Positions 1 through 8,345 of a DNA stretch of 16,175 bases are shown here, in pieces (the first letter of the stretch is position 1; every line of letters begins with the position of its first letter). The translations under genes and the position numbers were made by a program. The stretch is from Sutterella sp. (GTDB lineage: Bacteria > Pseudomonadota > Gammaproteobacteria > Burkholderiales > Burkholderiaceae_F): NCBI GenBank assembly GCA_003488465.1, contig DNLN01000058.1, forward strand, positions 1-16,175, given 5' to 3'. The notes under the pieces are model-generated. The model ran no database searches. It saw nothing but the letters and a program-made list of their open reading frames with translations, and was not told the DNA's origin.

Positions 1-425
1 AGTCAATAACTGATGCAGCTATAGATAGATTCAATATACAAGTTGTTCCCGAAGATACTGTTGTTGTTAGTTTCAAGCTAACCGTGGGCAGAGTTGCAAT
101 TACCAGTTCCCCTATGGCAACTAACGAGGCTATTGCTCACTTTCAGGCTACTTCGCTTAGTCAAGTCCCTTATATTTATGAATACTTGCGGAATTTTCAG
201 TACGATACTCTAGGAAATACATCTTCAATTTCAAAGGCCGTTAACTCAAAAATTATCAAGTCAATGCCTTTTGTTATGCCAGATGGCGAAGTTATGGAAA
301 AGTTCTACGCCTTGGCTAAAGACATATTCAAATTGATTAAATCGAAAACAAAAGAGAATAAACTACTAATAGAGTCAAGAGATTTGTTACTGCCAAAACT
401 CATGTCTGGCGAAATTGAGGTATAG
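1..425 (+). CDS. hsdS: Type I restriction-modification specificity subunit HsdS, C-terminal part (5' end outside window)
   Basis: HsdS is the DNA-recognition subunit of a type I restriction-modification complex. The frame is open from base 3 with no start inside the window, so this is the last ~140 residues. Visible signatures are the end of the second target-recognition domain, with VVSFKLTVGRVAI followed by TNEAIAHF, and then the conserved terminal helix ending SRDLLLPKLMSGEIEV, which most HsdS proteins share. The GTG at 84 is an internal valine, not a start. The stop at 423-425 lies 10 bases before hsdR, so the two are co-transcribed; hsdM is presumably upstream, outside the window. The segment is clearly more AT-rich than the rest, as is common for target-recognition domains exchanged by transfer. 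The recognised DNA sequence cannot be read from this. Confidence 0.93.
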   Translation, partial: SITDAAIDRFNIQVVPEDTVVVSFKLTVGRVAITSSPMATNEAIAHFQATSLSQVPYIYEYLRNFQYDTLGNTSSISKAVNSKIIKSMPFVMPDGEVMEKFYALAKDIFKLIKSKTKENKLLIESRDLLLPKLMSGEIEV

Positions 426-435
426 GAAATAGAAA

Positions 436-3400
436 ATGCCATACGAATATACCGAGAACAAACTGGTTCAACAGAACGCTCTGGCTCTTCTGAAGGAGTT
501 AGGCTGGAAAACGGCCAATGGCTATCAGGGCGAAACTTATGGACTGGATGGCACCTTTGGCCGCCTAAGCGAACGTGATGTTGTTCTGCTCAGGTATTTC
601 CGTGCCGCGATGCATCGCCTCAACCCTTGGTTGGACGATCGTCAGATGCAGGAGGTTGAGGACAAGCTAAGGGCGCATCTGTCCACAGCTTCTCTCATTC
701 AAACCAACGAGGAGAAATACCTACTGCTGCGTGACGGGATAAACGTTACGGCCCGGGATGAAAGCGGCACCGTTTACACAAGAAAGGCTCTCGTTTTCGA
801 TTTCCAGAATCCCGACAATAACGATTTCCTCGCCATCGAGGAGTTTTGGGTACAGGGCGATTACTACCGCCGCCGTGCCGACATTGTGGGATTTGTCAAC
901 GGTCTGCCGCTGCTCTTTGTCGAGCTCAAGCACCCTGATGTCGAAGTCAAGGTTGCCTACGATGGCAACTACACGGACTACCAGGACACGATCCCGCAGC
1001 TCTTTTTCTACAACGCCATGGTCATGCTCAGCAATGGCAGCCAGTCCAAAGTGGGCACCCTTGGCAGCAAGTTCGAGTTCTTCCATGAGTGGAAGCGTCT
1101 CAAGGAGGAAGATGCTGGCAGTGTTGAGTTGGAAACCATGCTCAAGGGCATGTGCAACCGTGCGAACTTCCTTGACCTATTTGAAAACTTCATCCTCTAC
1201 GACCACTTCGGAGGACGCACTTCCAAGATCCTTGCCCGGAACCACCAGTATCTTGGCGTGAATGAGGCCGTCAAGGCCTATCAGGAGAGGAAACTGCGCC
1301 AGGGCAAGCTGGGCGTTTTCTGGCACACGCAGGGCAGCGGCAAGAGCTACTCGATGGTGTTTCTCGCTCAGAAAATCTGCCGCAAGGTCAAAGGATCGCC
1401 AACCATTGTTGTCCTGACAGACCGCGAGGAGCTCAACAAGCAGATCAGCACGACATTCGAGTGCTGCGGAATGCTTTCGGGGGCCAAGGCCAGTTCTTGC
1501 ATTGCCAGAAGCGGCGAGGACTTGCTTTCAAAACTGCGCGGCAACCCGAGGTTTATCTTCACCCTGATTCAGAAATTCAATCAGGACAGCCCCGAGCCCA
1601 TCATTCCGGATCACGACATTCTGATCCTCTCGGACGAAGCGCACCGCAGCCAGAACGGCATCTTTGCCGAGAACATGGTCAAGCTCCTGCCCACGGCTTC
1701 ACGCCTGGGCTTTACCGGCACGCCGCTGTTCCTCGACAACAACATCACCGAGCGCACATTTGGCGGGTATCTCTCGGTCTATGACTTCAATCGAGCCGTA
1801 GATGACGGCGCAACAGTGCCGCTCTATTACGAGAACCGGGGTGAAAAGCTCAAGAACATTGAGAATCCCGAGCTGACGGACAAGATCCTGAAAGCCATTG
1901 AAAACGCCGATCTGTCCGATGAGCAGGAAGAGAAACTGGAGAAGGAGTTCCAAAAGGAAATTCACCTGCTCACGGCCGAACCGCGCCTGCGCGCCATTGC
2001 CGAGGATTTTGTCAAGCACTACAGCGACCATTGGGAAACGGGCAAGGCCATGTTCGTGTGCCTGAACAAGGTGACTTGCGTTCGCATGTACAACTTTGTC
2101 CAGGAATACTGGACAGAGGCTATTTCCTCGCTGGAAAAAGAGATCTCCTCCGGGACAGTCTCGCAGCAGCAGGCTCTTGAACTGCAGCGCAAGCTCGACT
2201 GGATGAAACAGACGGAAATGGCCGTTGTCATCAGCCAAGAGCAAAACGAGATCAAGACCTTCCAGACCTGGGGGCTGGATATCCTTCCGCACCGTGAAAA
2301 AATGGTCAAGCGGGAACTCGACAAGGAGTTCAAGGATCCTGAAAATCCGTTCCGTATCGTTTTTGTCTGCGCCATGTGGCTCACGGGATTTGACGTGAAG
2401 TGCCTGTCGAGCATCTACTTCGACAAGCCTCTCAAGGCTCACACGCTCATGCAGGCCATCGCCCGCGCAAACCGTGTTTCCGAGGGCAAAACCAATGGCC
2501 TGATCGTGGACTACATCGGCATTGTCAAGGCTCTGCGGCTGGCGCTTGCCGACTACACGGCAAATGTGGGTCGCGTGAGTGGTGGAAAGACTCCCACCAT
2601 TGACAAGAAAGCCCTCGTGGAACAGTTCATGCAGGCCATTTCCGAGGTTGAGGAGCTTCTGGTCAGGGCTGAGTGCCCGCTTCTCGAACTATTGGCCGCC
2701 ACGGGTTTCCAGCAAATTGCCGTGCTTGCCGAGATGGCCGATCGCGTGTGCGCCAGTGTCGAGCTGCGCAAGCAGTTCAACTCCCGAGCTTCGTTTATTC
2801 TCAAGGCTGCCCGATATCTGAACCGCGAGGAGTTCACGCAGGCCAGTCTGGAAAAACATGATGCGATCCATGCCATCTACAACCGGATCAACCGTAGCCG
2901 CCCACATCCCGACAATACGCCCCTAATGGTCGAACTCAATCGGATTCTCAACGAGTACGTCGAGGTTGAGTCCGCACAAAAATCGGTCGAGTTCGACATC
3001 AGCAAGATCGACTTCAACCGTATCAAGGATCTCTTTGCCAAGGTCAAACAGAAAAATCTTGCTCTGAAGGATCTGAGCGAGTTGATCGAAGCTGCGCTCA
3101 AAACCATGGTCGAGGCGAACAAGACCCGCGCCGACTTCCTTAAGCGCTACCAGGAAATCATTAGCGCATATAACAAGGAGCAGGACAAGACCGAAATCGA
3201 AGCGGTGTTCCAGAAGTTGTTGGAACTCACAAAGCAATTGTCCGAGGAGAAGGAGCGCTATGTCCGGGAGGGCTTCAGCAGTGAAGAGGAGCTTGCGATC
3301 TATGACCTGCTCAAACAGGACAGTCTGACCAAAGACGAGATCAAGCAGATCAAGAGCCTTGCCAAGGAGCTGCTTGCCAAGGTCAAGGCAAAGATTGCCG

Positions 3401-3606
3401 AGTTCGATCACTGGACGGATAAGCCCGAAACCAGGGCTGCCGTGGATATTCTCATCCGCGACACGCTGTGGGCTGAGCTGCCTCCGAGCTATGACGAAAG
3501 GTTGGAGAAGTGCCGCAATGATCTCTTTGAGCACATGCGCACCCATTATTGGCATTTGCCGATGAGCACTGTGCCTGCTGCCCAGAGCGCTGGAATGTAC
3601 GTATAG
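436..3606 (+). CDS. hsdR: Type I restriction endonuclease subunit HsdR (motor/nuclease)
   Basis: HsdR is the ATP-driven translocase and nuclease of the type I complex and acts only with HsdM and HsdS. At 1056 aa it is full length for the family. The N-terminal PD-(D/E)xK nuclease shows D149 and E163-L-K165. The two RecA-like helicase lobes show Walker A HTQGSGKS (297-304), DEAH (400-403), the GFTGTP motif III just after, WLTGFDVK (648-655) and motif VI QAIARANR (673-680). The C-terminal ~350 residues are helical and charged, as expected for the region that docks on the methylase core. The ATG at 436 follows an AGGAAA element. All key residues are present and there is no frameshift, so the subunit looks functional. 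It is co-directional with hsdS and with the DUF262 stub 25 bases downstream. Confidence 0.97.
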   Translation: MPYEYTENKLVQQNALALLKELGWKTANGYQGETYGLDGTFGRLSERDVVLLRYFRAAMHRLNPWLDDRQMQEVEDKLRAHLSTASLIQTNEEKYLLLRDGINVTARDESGTVYTRKALVFDFQNPDNNDFLAIEEFWVQGDYYRRRADIVGFVNGLPLLFVELKHPDVEVKVAYDGNYTDYQDTIPQLFFYNAMVMLSNGSQSKVGTLGSKFEFFHEWKRLKEEDAGSVELETMLKGMCNRANFLDLFENFILYDHFGGRTSKILARNHQYLGVNEAVKAYQERKLRQGKLGVFWHTQGSGKSYSMVFLAQKICRKVKGSPTIVVLTDREELNKQISTTFECCGMLSGAKASSCIARSGEDLLSKLRGNPRFIFTLIQKFNQDSPEPIIPDHDILILSDEAHRSQNGIFAENMVKLLPTASRLGFTGTPLFLDNNITERTFGGYLSVYDFNRAVDDGATVPLYYENRGEKLKNIENPELTDKILKAIENADLSDEQEEKLEKEFQKEIHLLTAEPRLRAIAEDFVKHYSDHWETGKAMFVCLNKVTCVRMYNFVQEYWTEAISSLEKEISSGTVSQQQALELQRKLDWMKQTEMAVVISQEQNEIKTFQTWGLDILPHREKMVKRELDKEFKDPENPFRIVFVCAMWLTGFDVKCLSSIYFDKPLKAHTLMQAIARANRVSEGKTNGLIVDYIGIVKALRLALADYTANVGRVSGGKTPTIDKKALVEQFMQAISEVEELLVRAECPLLELLAATGFQQIAVLAEMADRVCASVELRKQFNSRASFILKAARYLNREEFTQASLEKHDAIHAIYNRINRSRPHPDNTPLMVELNRILNEYVEVESAQKSVEFDISKIDFNRIKDLFAKVKQKNLALKDLSELIEAALKTMVEANKTRADFLKRYQEIISAYNKEQDKTEIEAVFQKLLELTKQLSEEKERYVREGFSSEEELAIYDLLKQDSLTKDEIKQIKSLAKELLAKVKAKIAEFDHWTDKPETRAAVDILIRDTLWAELPPSYDERLEKCRNDLFEHMRTHYWHLPMSTVPAAQSAGMYV

Positions 3607-3631
3607 GCTTCCCAAAGGAGAACGATTCCCG

Positions 3632-3826
3632 ATGTCCAAACTCAACATTGACCAGAAAGTTGTCGAAGCCCTTTTCAATGACAAGCACGCCGATTACCTC
3701 ATTCCCGACTACCAGCGCCCTTATGCCTGGGAGGAGGACGAGTGCTCGACGCTTTGGGAGGATCTGTTCTCTTTTGCGTTTCCCGGGGATGACTCCGATA
3801 GTTTCAACCGGCCTGTTTGCCTCTAA
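3632..3826 (+). pseudogene. DUF262 (GmrS-like) N-terminal fragment, truncated at island/IS junction
   Basis: The frame gives 64 residues carrying the DUF262 hallmark IPDYQRPYAWEEDE (near residues 24-37), then a WEDLFSFAFPGDD stretch typical of the next helix. DUF262 proteins (ParB/Srx-like fold, as in GmrSD and related anti-phage nucleases) normally have several hundred residues and often a C-terminal DUF1524 HNH nuclease; all of that is missing. An AAGGAG lies 11 bases before the ATG, and the gene follows hsdR by 25 bases, so the intact form was probably the last gene of the hsd operon. The match to DUF262 seems to stop near residue 59 (about base 3808). The following RPVC is the reductase sequence read in another frame, then two IS-derived positions (L, stop). 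It is very unlikely to be functional. Confidence 0.8.
3816..3820. repeat. Target-site duplication TTTGC, left copy
   Basis: It directly abuts the IS left end and matches 5762-5766 on the other side. A 5-bp duplication is normal for this IS group. The preceding bases 3810-3815 encode Gly-Leu in frame with the reductase tail, so this copy sits in reductase sequence. Confidence 0.9.
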
Positions 3827-3852
3827 ATTTTTCCCGAGCCATACGTAGCAAC
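3821..3852. repeat. IS left terminal inverted repeat (transposase-distal end)
   Basis: The first 14 bases are identical to the complement of the right end, and 27 of 32 positions match overall. It contains CATACGTAGC (3840-3849), which recurs in both arms of the palindrome over the transposase promoter at 5646-5681. Confidence 0.93.
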
Positions 3853-3870
3853 GCCAAATTGGCTCGGGAA
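3831..3870. other. Inverted repeat (potential hairpin) at the IS left end
   Basis: Arms TTCCCGAGCCA (3831-3841) and TGGCTCGGGAA (3860-3870) are a perfect 11-bp match around an 18-base spacer. The outer arm overlaps the terminal repeat and the inner arm ends four bases from the transposase stop at 3875. No T-run follows on either strand, so a simple intrinsic terminator is not supported. It could fold in transcripts leaving the transposase gene. Confidence 0.7.
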
Positions 3871-3874
3871 CGAG

Positions 3875-5629
3875 CTATCGCTTGAACCAGTCCGGTATCT
3901 CGCGGTAGGCGTCGGGGTAGCCCAAGCGTCGGGCTATGTCGTGCTGCCGAGTGGTAACCTCCTGCCAATAACCATTGCCGTCTGAGTCAAAGATGACTCG
4001 CGGCGTCTCCAGCCAGTTTTTCAGCTCGTTAAACGTCATCTCGGTGTCCAGCGGTTTAAGCTCCTTGCTCTCTCCCTTGCCGGGCGTTTCTTCGGGCGGC
4101 TCATGCATCAGCTTGAGCAGTTGATTGAGGATCGTCATGGCCGCAAATGAGATGACGAATCGTCCTTCCATCGTTTCATCTTCATGTGACCGGATCGTGC
4201 CCATGTCGATGCTTGATTTACCCGACTTGAATGTCTTCTCAATCAAGTCGCGCATGTGATACTGCTCCAGCGCCTGCTCGGCAGTGCACTCCATGGTGGT
4301 GACGTTGCAGAAGATTCCAAAGTAGCGCACTGCTGCGTCGATCGCTGCGTCATCCTGCACGAGCGGCGTTTTACCCGGCTTGCCGACACCGGTCTTGAAA
4401 TATTTCATCAGCGGGCTCTTCAGAAGCGGACACTCTTCATTTTTGTTCTTGGGACTGGGCTTCCAGCGGATCCACTCCTCTTCAAATTTTTCGAGCCGCT
4501 CGTAGAAATGGTTGTTCTCGTCCTCCGACTTGCGGTCGCTTCGATAGACATGAACCCAAACAGAGCGCTGCTTGCCATCTTCGAACTGCGGACTGCAGGG
4601 AACCGTGCAGCCCCAGCAGTTCTGCTTGCGTATGCGGCATTGATTGAGCCACAGTTTCGGCATTGCCTTCTCGATGGCGTCCTTGACCCAATTGGAATCA
4701 CTCTTGGCAGCCATGATGATTCGGCTGCCCGCATCAATGAAGCTCGCAATGTTTGGCAGTGAGAAGTAACCGCGGTCGACAACAGCCGCAAACACACGCT
4801 TGCCGCCCGAGAGTTCATCGAAGCGGAACAGCATGTCCTGCACAGTCGTGACGTCGGTGATGTTGCCGGGCAGCAGTCGGAACAGCACCGGCATTCTGGT
4901 CTTGTGCCCGACAAGCAGGATCAAGCCAACCTGGCGGTGGTAAGCGCCATCCTTGCCTTTGCCCTTCATGACATTTGTGGCGTGGGCATCGGAAGAGATC
5001 TGCGTTGCATCATACGAGAGCAGTTCATCTTCAGGCAGTCGCCTCAATCGCGACTGAAAGAATGCTTTCCTCCAGCCGGTAACTTGCGACAGCCCCGCGA
5101 AAAAGTCTGTCATTTCCTTGGCGGGGATCGAATCTGTGCACGGAAGAAGCTTGTTCTTCGCCCAAGAGTCAAACAGATAGCCGCAGTTCTGGGACGTGTG
5201 AAGCCAGTGGAAAGCAATCGAGAGGATGGCTTTGGCCGCTTGCTCTCCCCAAACTGCCGTCAAATCCTCGATGAGGCCGAGATCCCTGGCGATGGCGTAA
5301 TAGATCGGGAACTCGGCCGCCTGCCTCGTGTCGAGAGCGCCGGCGATTCGTATCGCTTCATTGACGGGAAGCACACTCTCCGGCAGAAGTTTTTTCTTGC
5401 CGCGGCGATTGAAATTCTGCCGGTATTGTTCATTGCTGTAGTACCGATTGTCAATGACATACCCGATGTACTCTCGCTTTTCCAGTCCCCGGCCTTTTTC
5501 CTTGCTCCAGAAGTAATGCCGCTCAACAACTCGGAGCATGCCCCGATCGTTGACGATCCTTGCTTTGTGGTTGCTTCGCGGGAAGTTTTCGACGCTTTCG
5601 GGAGCTGGTATTTTTGCGTTACCAGACAT
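3875..5629 (-). CDS. IS1634-family DDE transposase
   Basis: This 584-residue transposase cuts and joins the IS ends. The IS4-superfamily catalytic triad is visible: D207 in LLSYDATQISSDA, D285 in VVDRGYFS, and E464 in the signature Y457-x2-R460-x3-E464-x6-K471. The length, and the long insertion between the second D and the E, suit the IS1634 group. The Cys-rich stretch around 331-345 and the lysine-rich segment near 390-420 lie in that insertion. The ATG at 5627-5629 has GAGGA about 8 bases upstream and the promoter palindrome just beyond it. The frame is intact, so the protein is predicted to be active. Transcription runs opposite to hsdR. Confidence 0.95.
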   Translation of the reverse strand: MSGNAKIPAPESVENFPRSNHKARIVNDRGMLRVVERHYFWSKEKGRGLEKREYIGYVIDNRYYSNEQYRQNFNRRGKKKLLPESVLPVNEAIRIAGALDTRQAAEFPIYYAIARDLGLIEDLTAVWGEQAAKAILSIAFHWLHTSQNCGYLFDSWAKNKLLPCTDSIPAKEMTDFFAGLSQVTGWRKAFFQSRLRRLPEDELLSYDATQISSDAHATNVMKGKGKDGAYHRQVGLILLVGHKTRMPVLFRLLPGNITDVTTVQDMLFRFDELSGGKRVFAAVVDRGYFSLPNIASFIDAGSRIIMAAKSDSNWVKDAIEKAMPKLWLNQCRIRKQNCWGCTVPCSPQFEDGKQRSVWVHVYRSDRKSEDENNHFYERLEKFEEEWIRWKPSPKNKNEECPLLKSPLMKYFKTGVGKPGKTPLVQDDAAIDAAVRYFGIFCNVTTMECTAEQALEQYHMRDLIEKTFKSGKSSIDMGTIRSHEDETMEGRFVISFAAMTILNQLLKLMHEPPEETPGKGESKELKPLDTEMTFNELKNWLETPRVIFDSDGNGYWQEVTTRQHDIARRLGYPDAYREIPDWFKR

Positions 5630-5645
5630 GATTGAATCCTCATTG

Positions 5646-5890
<245 letters not shown>

Positions 5891-5919
5891 CGTCTGTCGG
5901 CAATTCCGATGAATGAAGG

Positions 5920-5943
5920 GCCGGGGAGGTGATCTTCCCCGGC
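5920..5943. terminator. Hairpin between the reductase tail and nth
   Basis: GCCGGGGA (5920-5927) pairs with TCCCCGGC (5936-5943) around 8 bases. It lies in the 90-base gap between convergent genes. No real T-run follows on either strand, so it may be a transcription end-point acting from both sides, but not a textbook terminator. Confidence 0.5.
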
Positions 5944-5980
5944 TCAGCCGTGTCTGGAGGCATCGGGGCGAAAGACGGGA

Positions 5981-6613
5981 TCAGAGCGTCTTTTCGTCCG
6001 AGGTGCACAGGTGCGAAATGGGACATTGATTGCACAGGGGCTTTCTTGCCTTGCAGCAATACCTGCCGTGCAGCAAAAGCCAGTGGTGCGCGTTCTTCAG
6101 AAACTCGGGCGGAGTGATCTTCGAGAGTTTTTCCGAGACCTCATCGGGCGAGTCACCCCGAGCAAGTCCTGTTCTGTTTGCGACCCGGAAAATGTGTGTG
6201 TCGACCGCAATCGTGGGTTCTCCAAAGGCGACATTGAGAACGACCTTGGCGGTCTTAGAGCCCACGCCGGGAAGCGAGACAAGCTGATCGTAATTCCGGG
6301 GAACTTCGCCAGCGAACTTCTCGCAGAGCATCCGGCAGGCCGCAATGACGTGCTTGGCCTTGTTGCGGTATAAGCCGATCGTGCGGATGTAATTCTCCAG
6401 GCCCTCCTGGCCAAGTTCAAGAATCGCCTGCGGCGTGTTCGCTGCCGCAAAGAGTTTTTCAGTCGCGAGATTGACGCTCTTGTCGGTCGCCTGCGCAGAG
6501 AGCATGACAGCAACAAGAAGCTCGAACGGCGAGCTGAAGTTCAGCTCGGACTTGGGTGACGGGCGCTCGGCCGCGAGGAGCGCATAGAGCTCGTGGATCT
6601 TGGCTTTGTTCAT
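5981..6613 (-). CDS. nth: Endonuclease III (DNA glycosylase/AP lyase)
   Basis: Nth removes oxidised pyrimidines and cleaves at abasic sites in base-excision repair. It has 210 residues, the usual size. The helix-hairpin-helix LPGVGSKTA carries the catalytic lysine K120, and VDTHIFRV carries the catalytic D138. The C-terminal [4Fe-4S] loop is C187-x6-C194-x2-C197-x5-C203. All of these fall at the same numbers as in the E. coli enzyme. The ATG overlaps the rnfB stop as ATGA, so translation is coupled and nth is the last gene of the fdxA-fpr-rnfB-nth operon. Confidence 0.97.
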   Translation of the reverse strand: MNKAKIHELYALLAAERPSPKSELNFSSPFELLVAVMLSAQATDKSVNLATEKLFAAANTPQAILELGQEGLENYIRTIGLYRNKAKHVIAACRMLCEKFAGEVPRNYDQLVSLPGVGSKTAKVVLNVAFGEPTIAVDTHIFRVANRTGLARGDSPDEVSEKLSKITPPEFLKNAHHWLLLHGRYCCKARKPLCNQCPISHLCTSDEKTL

Positions 6614-7185
6614 GGCTTTTTCGCCGAAAGCGCACGAACCCTGGCCATGACGTCTGCCATGACGGCTTTCTTCGTCTGCGCCGAATGGCTGCGCTCGGCG
6701 TTGATGCGCTCGGCCGTCTGCTTCTGACGCGTCTGGCGCTGCTCGTACGCGGTGCGTGCGCGAGCAGCCCTTTGTTCATTCCAGCTCGTTCCATCCTCGA
6801 CCATGGAAATGCAGTCCATGGGGCAGGGGGCGACGCACAGGGCGCAGCCCGTGCACTGGTCTTCTATGACGGAAAAAAGATGCTTGGGGGCTCCGGTGAT
6901 GGCGCCGACAGGGCAGGCAGCCGCGCAGAGCCGGCAGCCGATGCAGCGGGCGGCATCCACGCGCGCCACGGCAAACGGGGCTTCGTGTCCGTATTCGGGG
7001 TCCAGTTCGATGACGGACCGCCCAGTGACGGCGGCGAGCTTTGCAATGCCAGCCGCTCCTCCGGGTGCGCAGCGGTTGATCGGAGCGCCTGCGGCGATGC
7101 TCTCGGCGTAGGCGCGGCAGCCGTTGCATCCGCACTGACGGCATTGCGTCTGCGGCAGAACGGCCTCAATCCGGTCGATGAGCAT
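6610..7185 (-). CDS. rnfB: RnfB/RsxB-type iron-sulfur electron carrier, soluble form
   Basis: The 191-residue protein starts almost directly with the Fe-S domain C15-x2-C18-x4-C23 ... C39 (typical of RnfB). Two ferredoxin-type [4Fe-4S] motifs follow: C81-x2-C84-x2-C87-x3-C91 and C111-x2-C114-x2-C117-x3-C121. A basic, glutamine-rich helical tail completes it. Classical RnfB has an N-terminal membrane anchor of roughly 30 residues; none is present here, so it is predicted to be cytoplasmic. No other Rnf subunit (A, C, D, E, G) is nearby. The ATG is 14 bases after the fpr stop without a clear Shine-Dalgarno, and the end overlaps nth. It probably passes electrons from ferredoxin or FpR to a partner that the sequence does not identify. 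Confidence 0.9.
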   Translation of the reverse strand: MLIDRIEAVLPQTQCRQCGCNGCRAYAESIAAGAPINRCAPGGAAGIAKLAAVTGRSVIELDPEYGHEAPFAVARVDAARCIGCRLCAAACPVGAITGAPKHLFSVIEDQCTGCALCVAPCPMDCISMVEDGTSWNEQRAARARTAYEQRQTRQKQTAERINAERSHSAQTKKAVMADVMARVRALSAKKP

Positions 7186-7199
7186 GGGGGCTTGAAACT

Positions 7200-7934
7200 T
7201 CAGATCCAGAAGTTCTCAACGAGAACCTGGCCGGGATTGCCGCCGCGGGGACTGACCATGCCGAGGCTCTTCAGATAGTCCCGGACGCCCTTGACCATGC
7301 CGGGGTTGCCGCAGAGCATGGCGCGGGAGTGATCCTTTTCGATCTGGATGTCGGCGAGCGACTGCAGGGAGCCGTCGGCAAGAGCATCGGGGATGCGCTT
7401 GGTGATCATGGCGTTCGGCTCGCGCGTCACGGCGCAGATCACCTGCAGCTTGGGGCTGCGGCGGACCATGCGGGCCACGTACCCGGTCTCATCCCATGTG
7501 CGCACGCCGTGCACGAGGATCACGTTTTCGTACCGATCCATGATGGCGGAATCGGACGTGACGGCCATGAAGGGGGCGACGCCCGTTCCTGAGCCGAAGA
7601 GCCAGAGGTCCTTGCCGCCCTGTTCGAGCCTATCGGCTAGGAGCATGCCGCCCACTTCGCTGTCAAGATAGACCTCGTCGCCGTCCTTGAGCGCGTTCAT
7701 CTTCGGAGAGAGCTGGCCGCCCTTGACGTTGGCGATGAAGAAGTCGACGGTCTCGGAATTGCCGACGCTTGCAATGGAGTAGCAGCGCATGACCTGCTCT
7801 TCGCCTACCTTGAGTCCGAGCATTGCGAACTCGCCGGTGCGCCAGGAGAAGCCCTCGGGGCGGGCGATCTGCAGATAGATCACGTTGCTCGCAACTTTCT
7901 CAGCTTTTGCAACATGGGTTTTCAGAAGCGACAT
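7200..7934 (-). CDS. fpr: Ferredoxin--NADP(+) reductase (FpR)
   Basis: This FAD enzyme moves electrons between NADP(H) and ferredoxin or flavodoxin. The start chosen is the ATG at 7932-7934, because AAGGAG lies 6 bases before it and MSLLKTHVAKAEKV is where family homology begins; a longer frame exists but its extra 44 residues look like leader sequence. From this start there are 244 residues: R50-C-Y-S53 binds FAD, GSGTGVAPF (114-122) binds the NADP pyrophosphate, and CGNPGM (208-213) binds nicotinamide. The C-terminus ENFWI resembles the EHYW end of E. coli Fpr with one extra residue after the aromatic. It lies 41 bases after fdxA, its likely redox partner, and 14 bases before rnfB. Confidence 0.95.
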   Translation of the reverse strand: MSLLKTHVAKAEKVASNVIYLQIARPEGFSWRTGEFAMLGLKVGEEQVMRCYSIASVGNSETVDFFIANVKGGQLSPKMNALKDGDEVYLDSEVGGMLLADRLEQGGKDLWLFGSGTGVAPFMAVTSDSAIMDRYENVILVHGVRTWDETGYVARMVRRSPKLQVICAVTREPNAMITKRIPDALADGSLQSLADIQIEKDHSRAMLCGNPGMVKGVRDYLKSLGMVSPRGGNPGQVLVENFWI

Positions 7935-7975
7935 TTCAATCTCCTTGACGCGATGCGGCCTTCCGGGAAGGAACG

Positions 7976-8299
7976 TTAGCGGATCAGGTACTTTAACTTG
8001 CCCTTGACGTCGCGCCACTGATCGGCGTCGTCCGGATAGGGCTTCTTGCGGGTGATCGAGGGCCACTGCTTGGAGAGTTCTGCGTTGATGGCGATGAATT
8101 CCTGCTGATCCTCGGGGACATCCTCTTCGCAGAAGATCGCCGCTTCAGGGCACTCCGGCACGCACACGGCGCAGTCAATGCATTCGTCGGGATCGATCAC
8201 CAGGAAATTCGGGCCTTCGCGGAAGCAGTCAACCGGGCAGACGTCGACGCAGTCGGTGCGCTTGCAGTTGATGCATCCTTCGCAAACTACATGGGCCAT
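7976..8299 (-). CDS. fdxA: Seven-iron ferredoxin FdxA ([3Fe-4S][4Fe-4S])
   Basis: This small soluble electron carrier has 107 residues, like Azotobacter ferredoxin I. Cysteines 9, 17 and 50 fit the [3Fe-4S] cluster and 21, 40, 43 and 46 the [4Fe-4S] cluster, each offset by one from ferredoxin I. C25 matches the free cysteine of that protein. Motifs seen are TDCVDVCPVDC and DECIDCAVCVPECP. The start is MAHVVCEGC at 8297-8299, with GGAG 8 bases upstream. An in-frame extension of 52 residues upstream is rejected because it begins inside earP. It is the first gene of the operon leading to fpr, rnfB and nth, preceded by a 79-base AT-rich gap that probably holds its promoter. Confidence 0.96.
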   Translation of the reverse strand: MAHVVCEGCINCKRTDCVDVCPVDCFREGPNFLVIDPDECIDCAVCVPECPEAAIFCEEDVPEDQQEFIAINAELSKQWPSITRKKPYPDDADQWRDVKGKLKYLIR

Positions 8300-8345
8300 T
8301 TGGGTTCTCCAATATTTTTTGTTGCAAGAAAAAACAGGGTGAAAA

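Noticed and set aside
1699..2442. 247-codon frame antisense to hsdR
   Set aside because: It lies within the helicase region of hsdR, whose motifs are all intact. The product has no recognisable features.
4256..5635. Open frames on the plus strand through the transposase gene (4256-4762 and 4904-5635)
   Set aside because: They are mirror frames of the intact DDE transposase on the minus strand, without domains or ribosome-binding sites of their own.
7935..8066. N-terminal extension of FpR by 44 residues
   Set aside because: It overlaps the end of fdxA and is very basic and unconserved. The ATG at 7934 has a strong AAGGAG.
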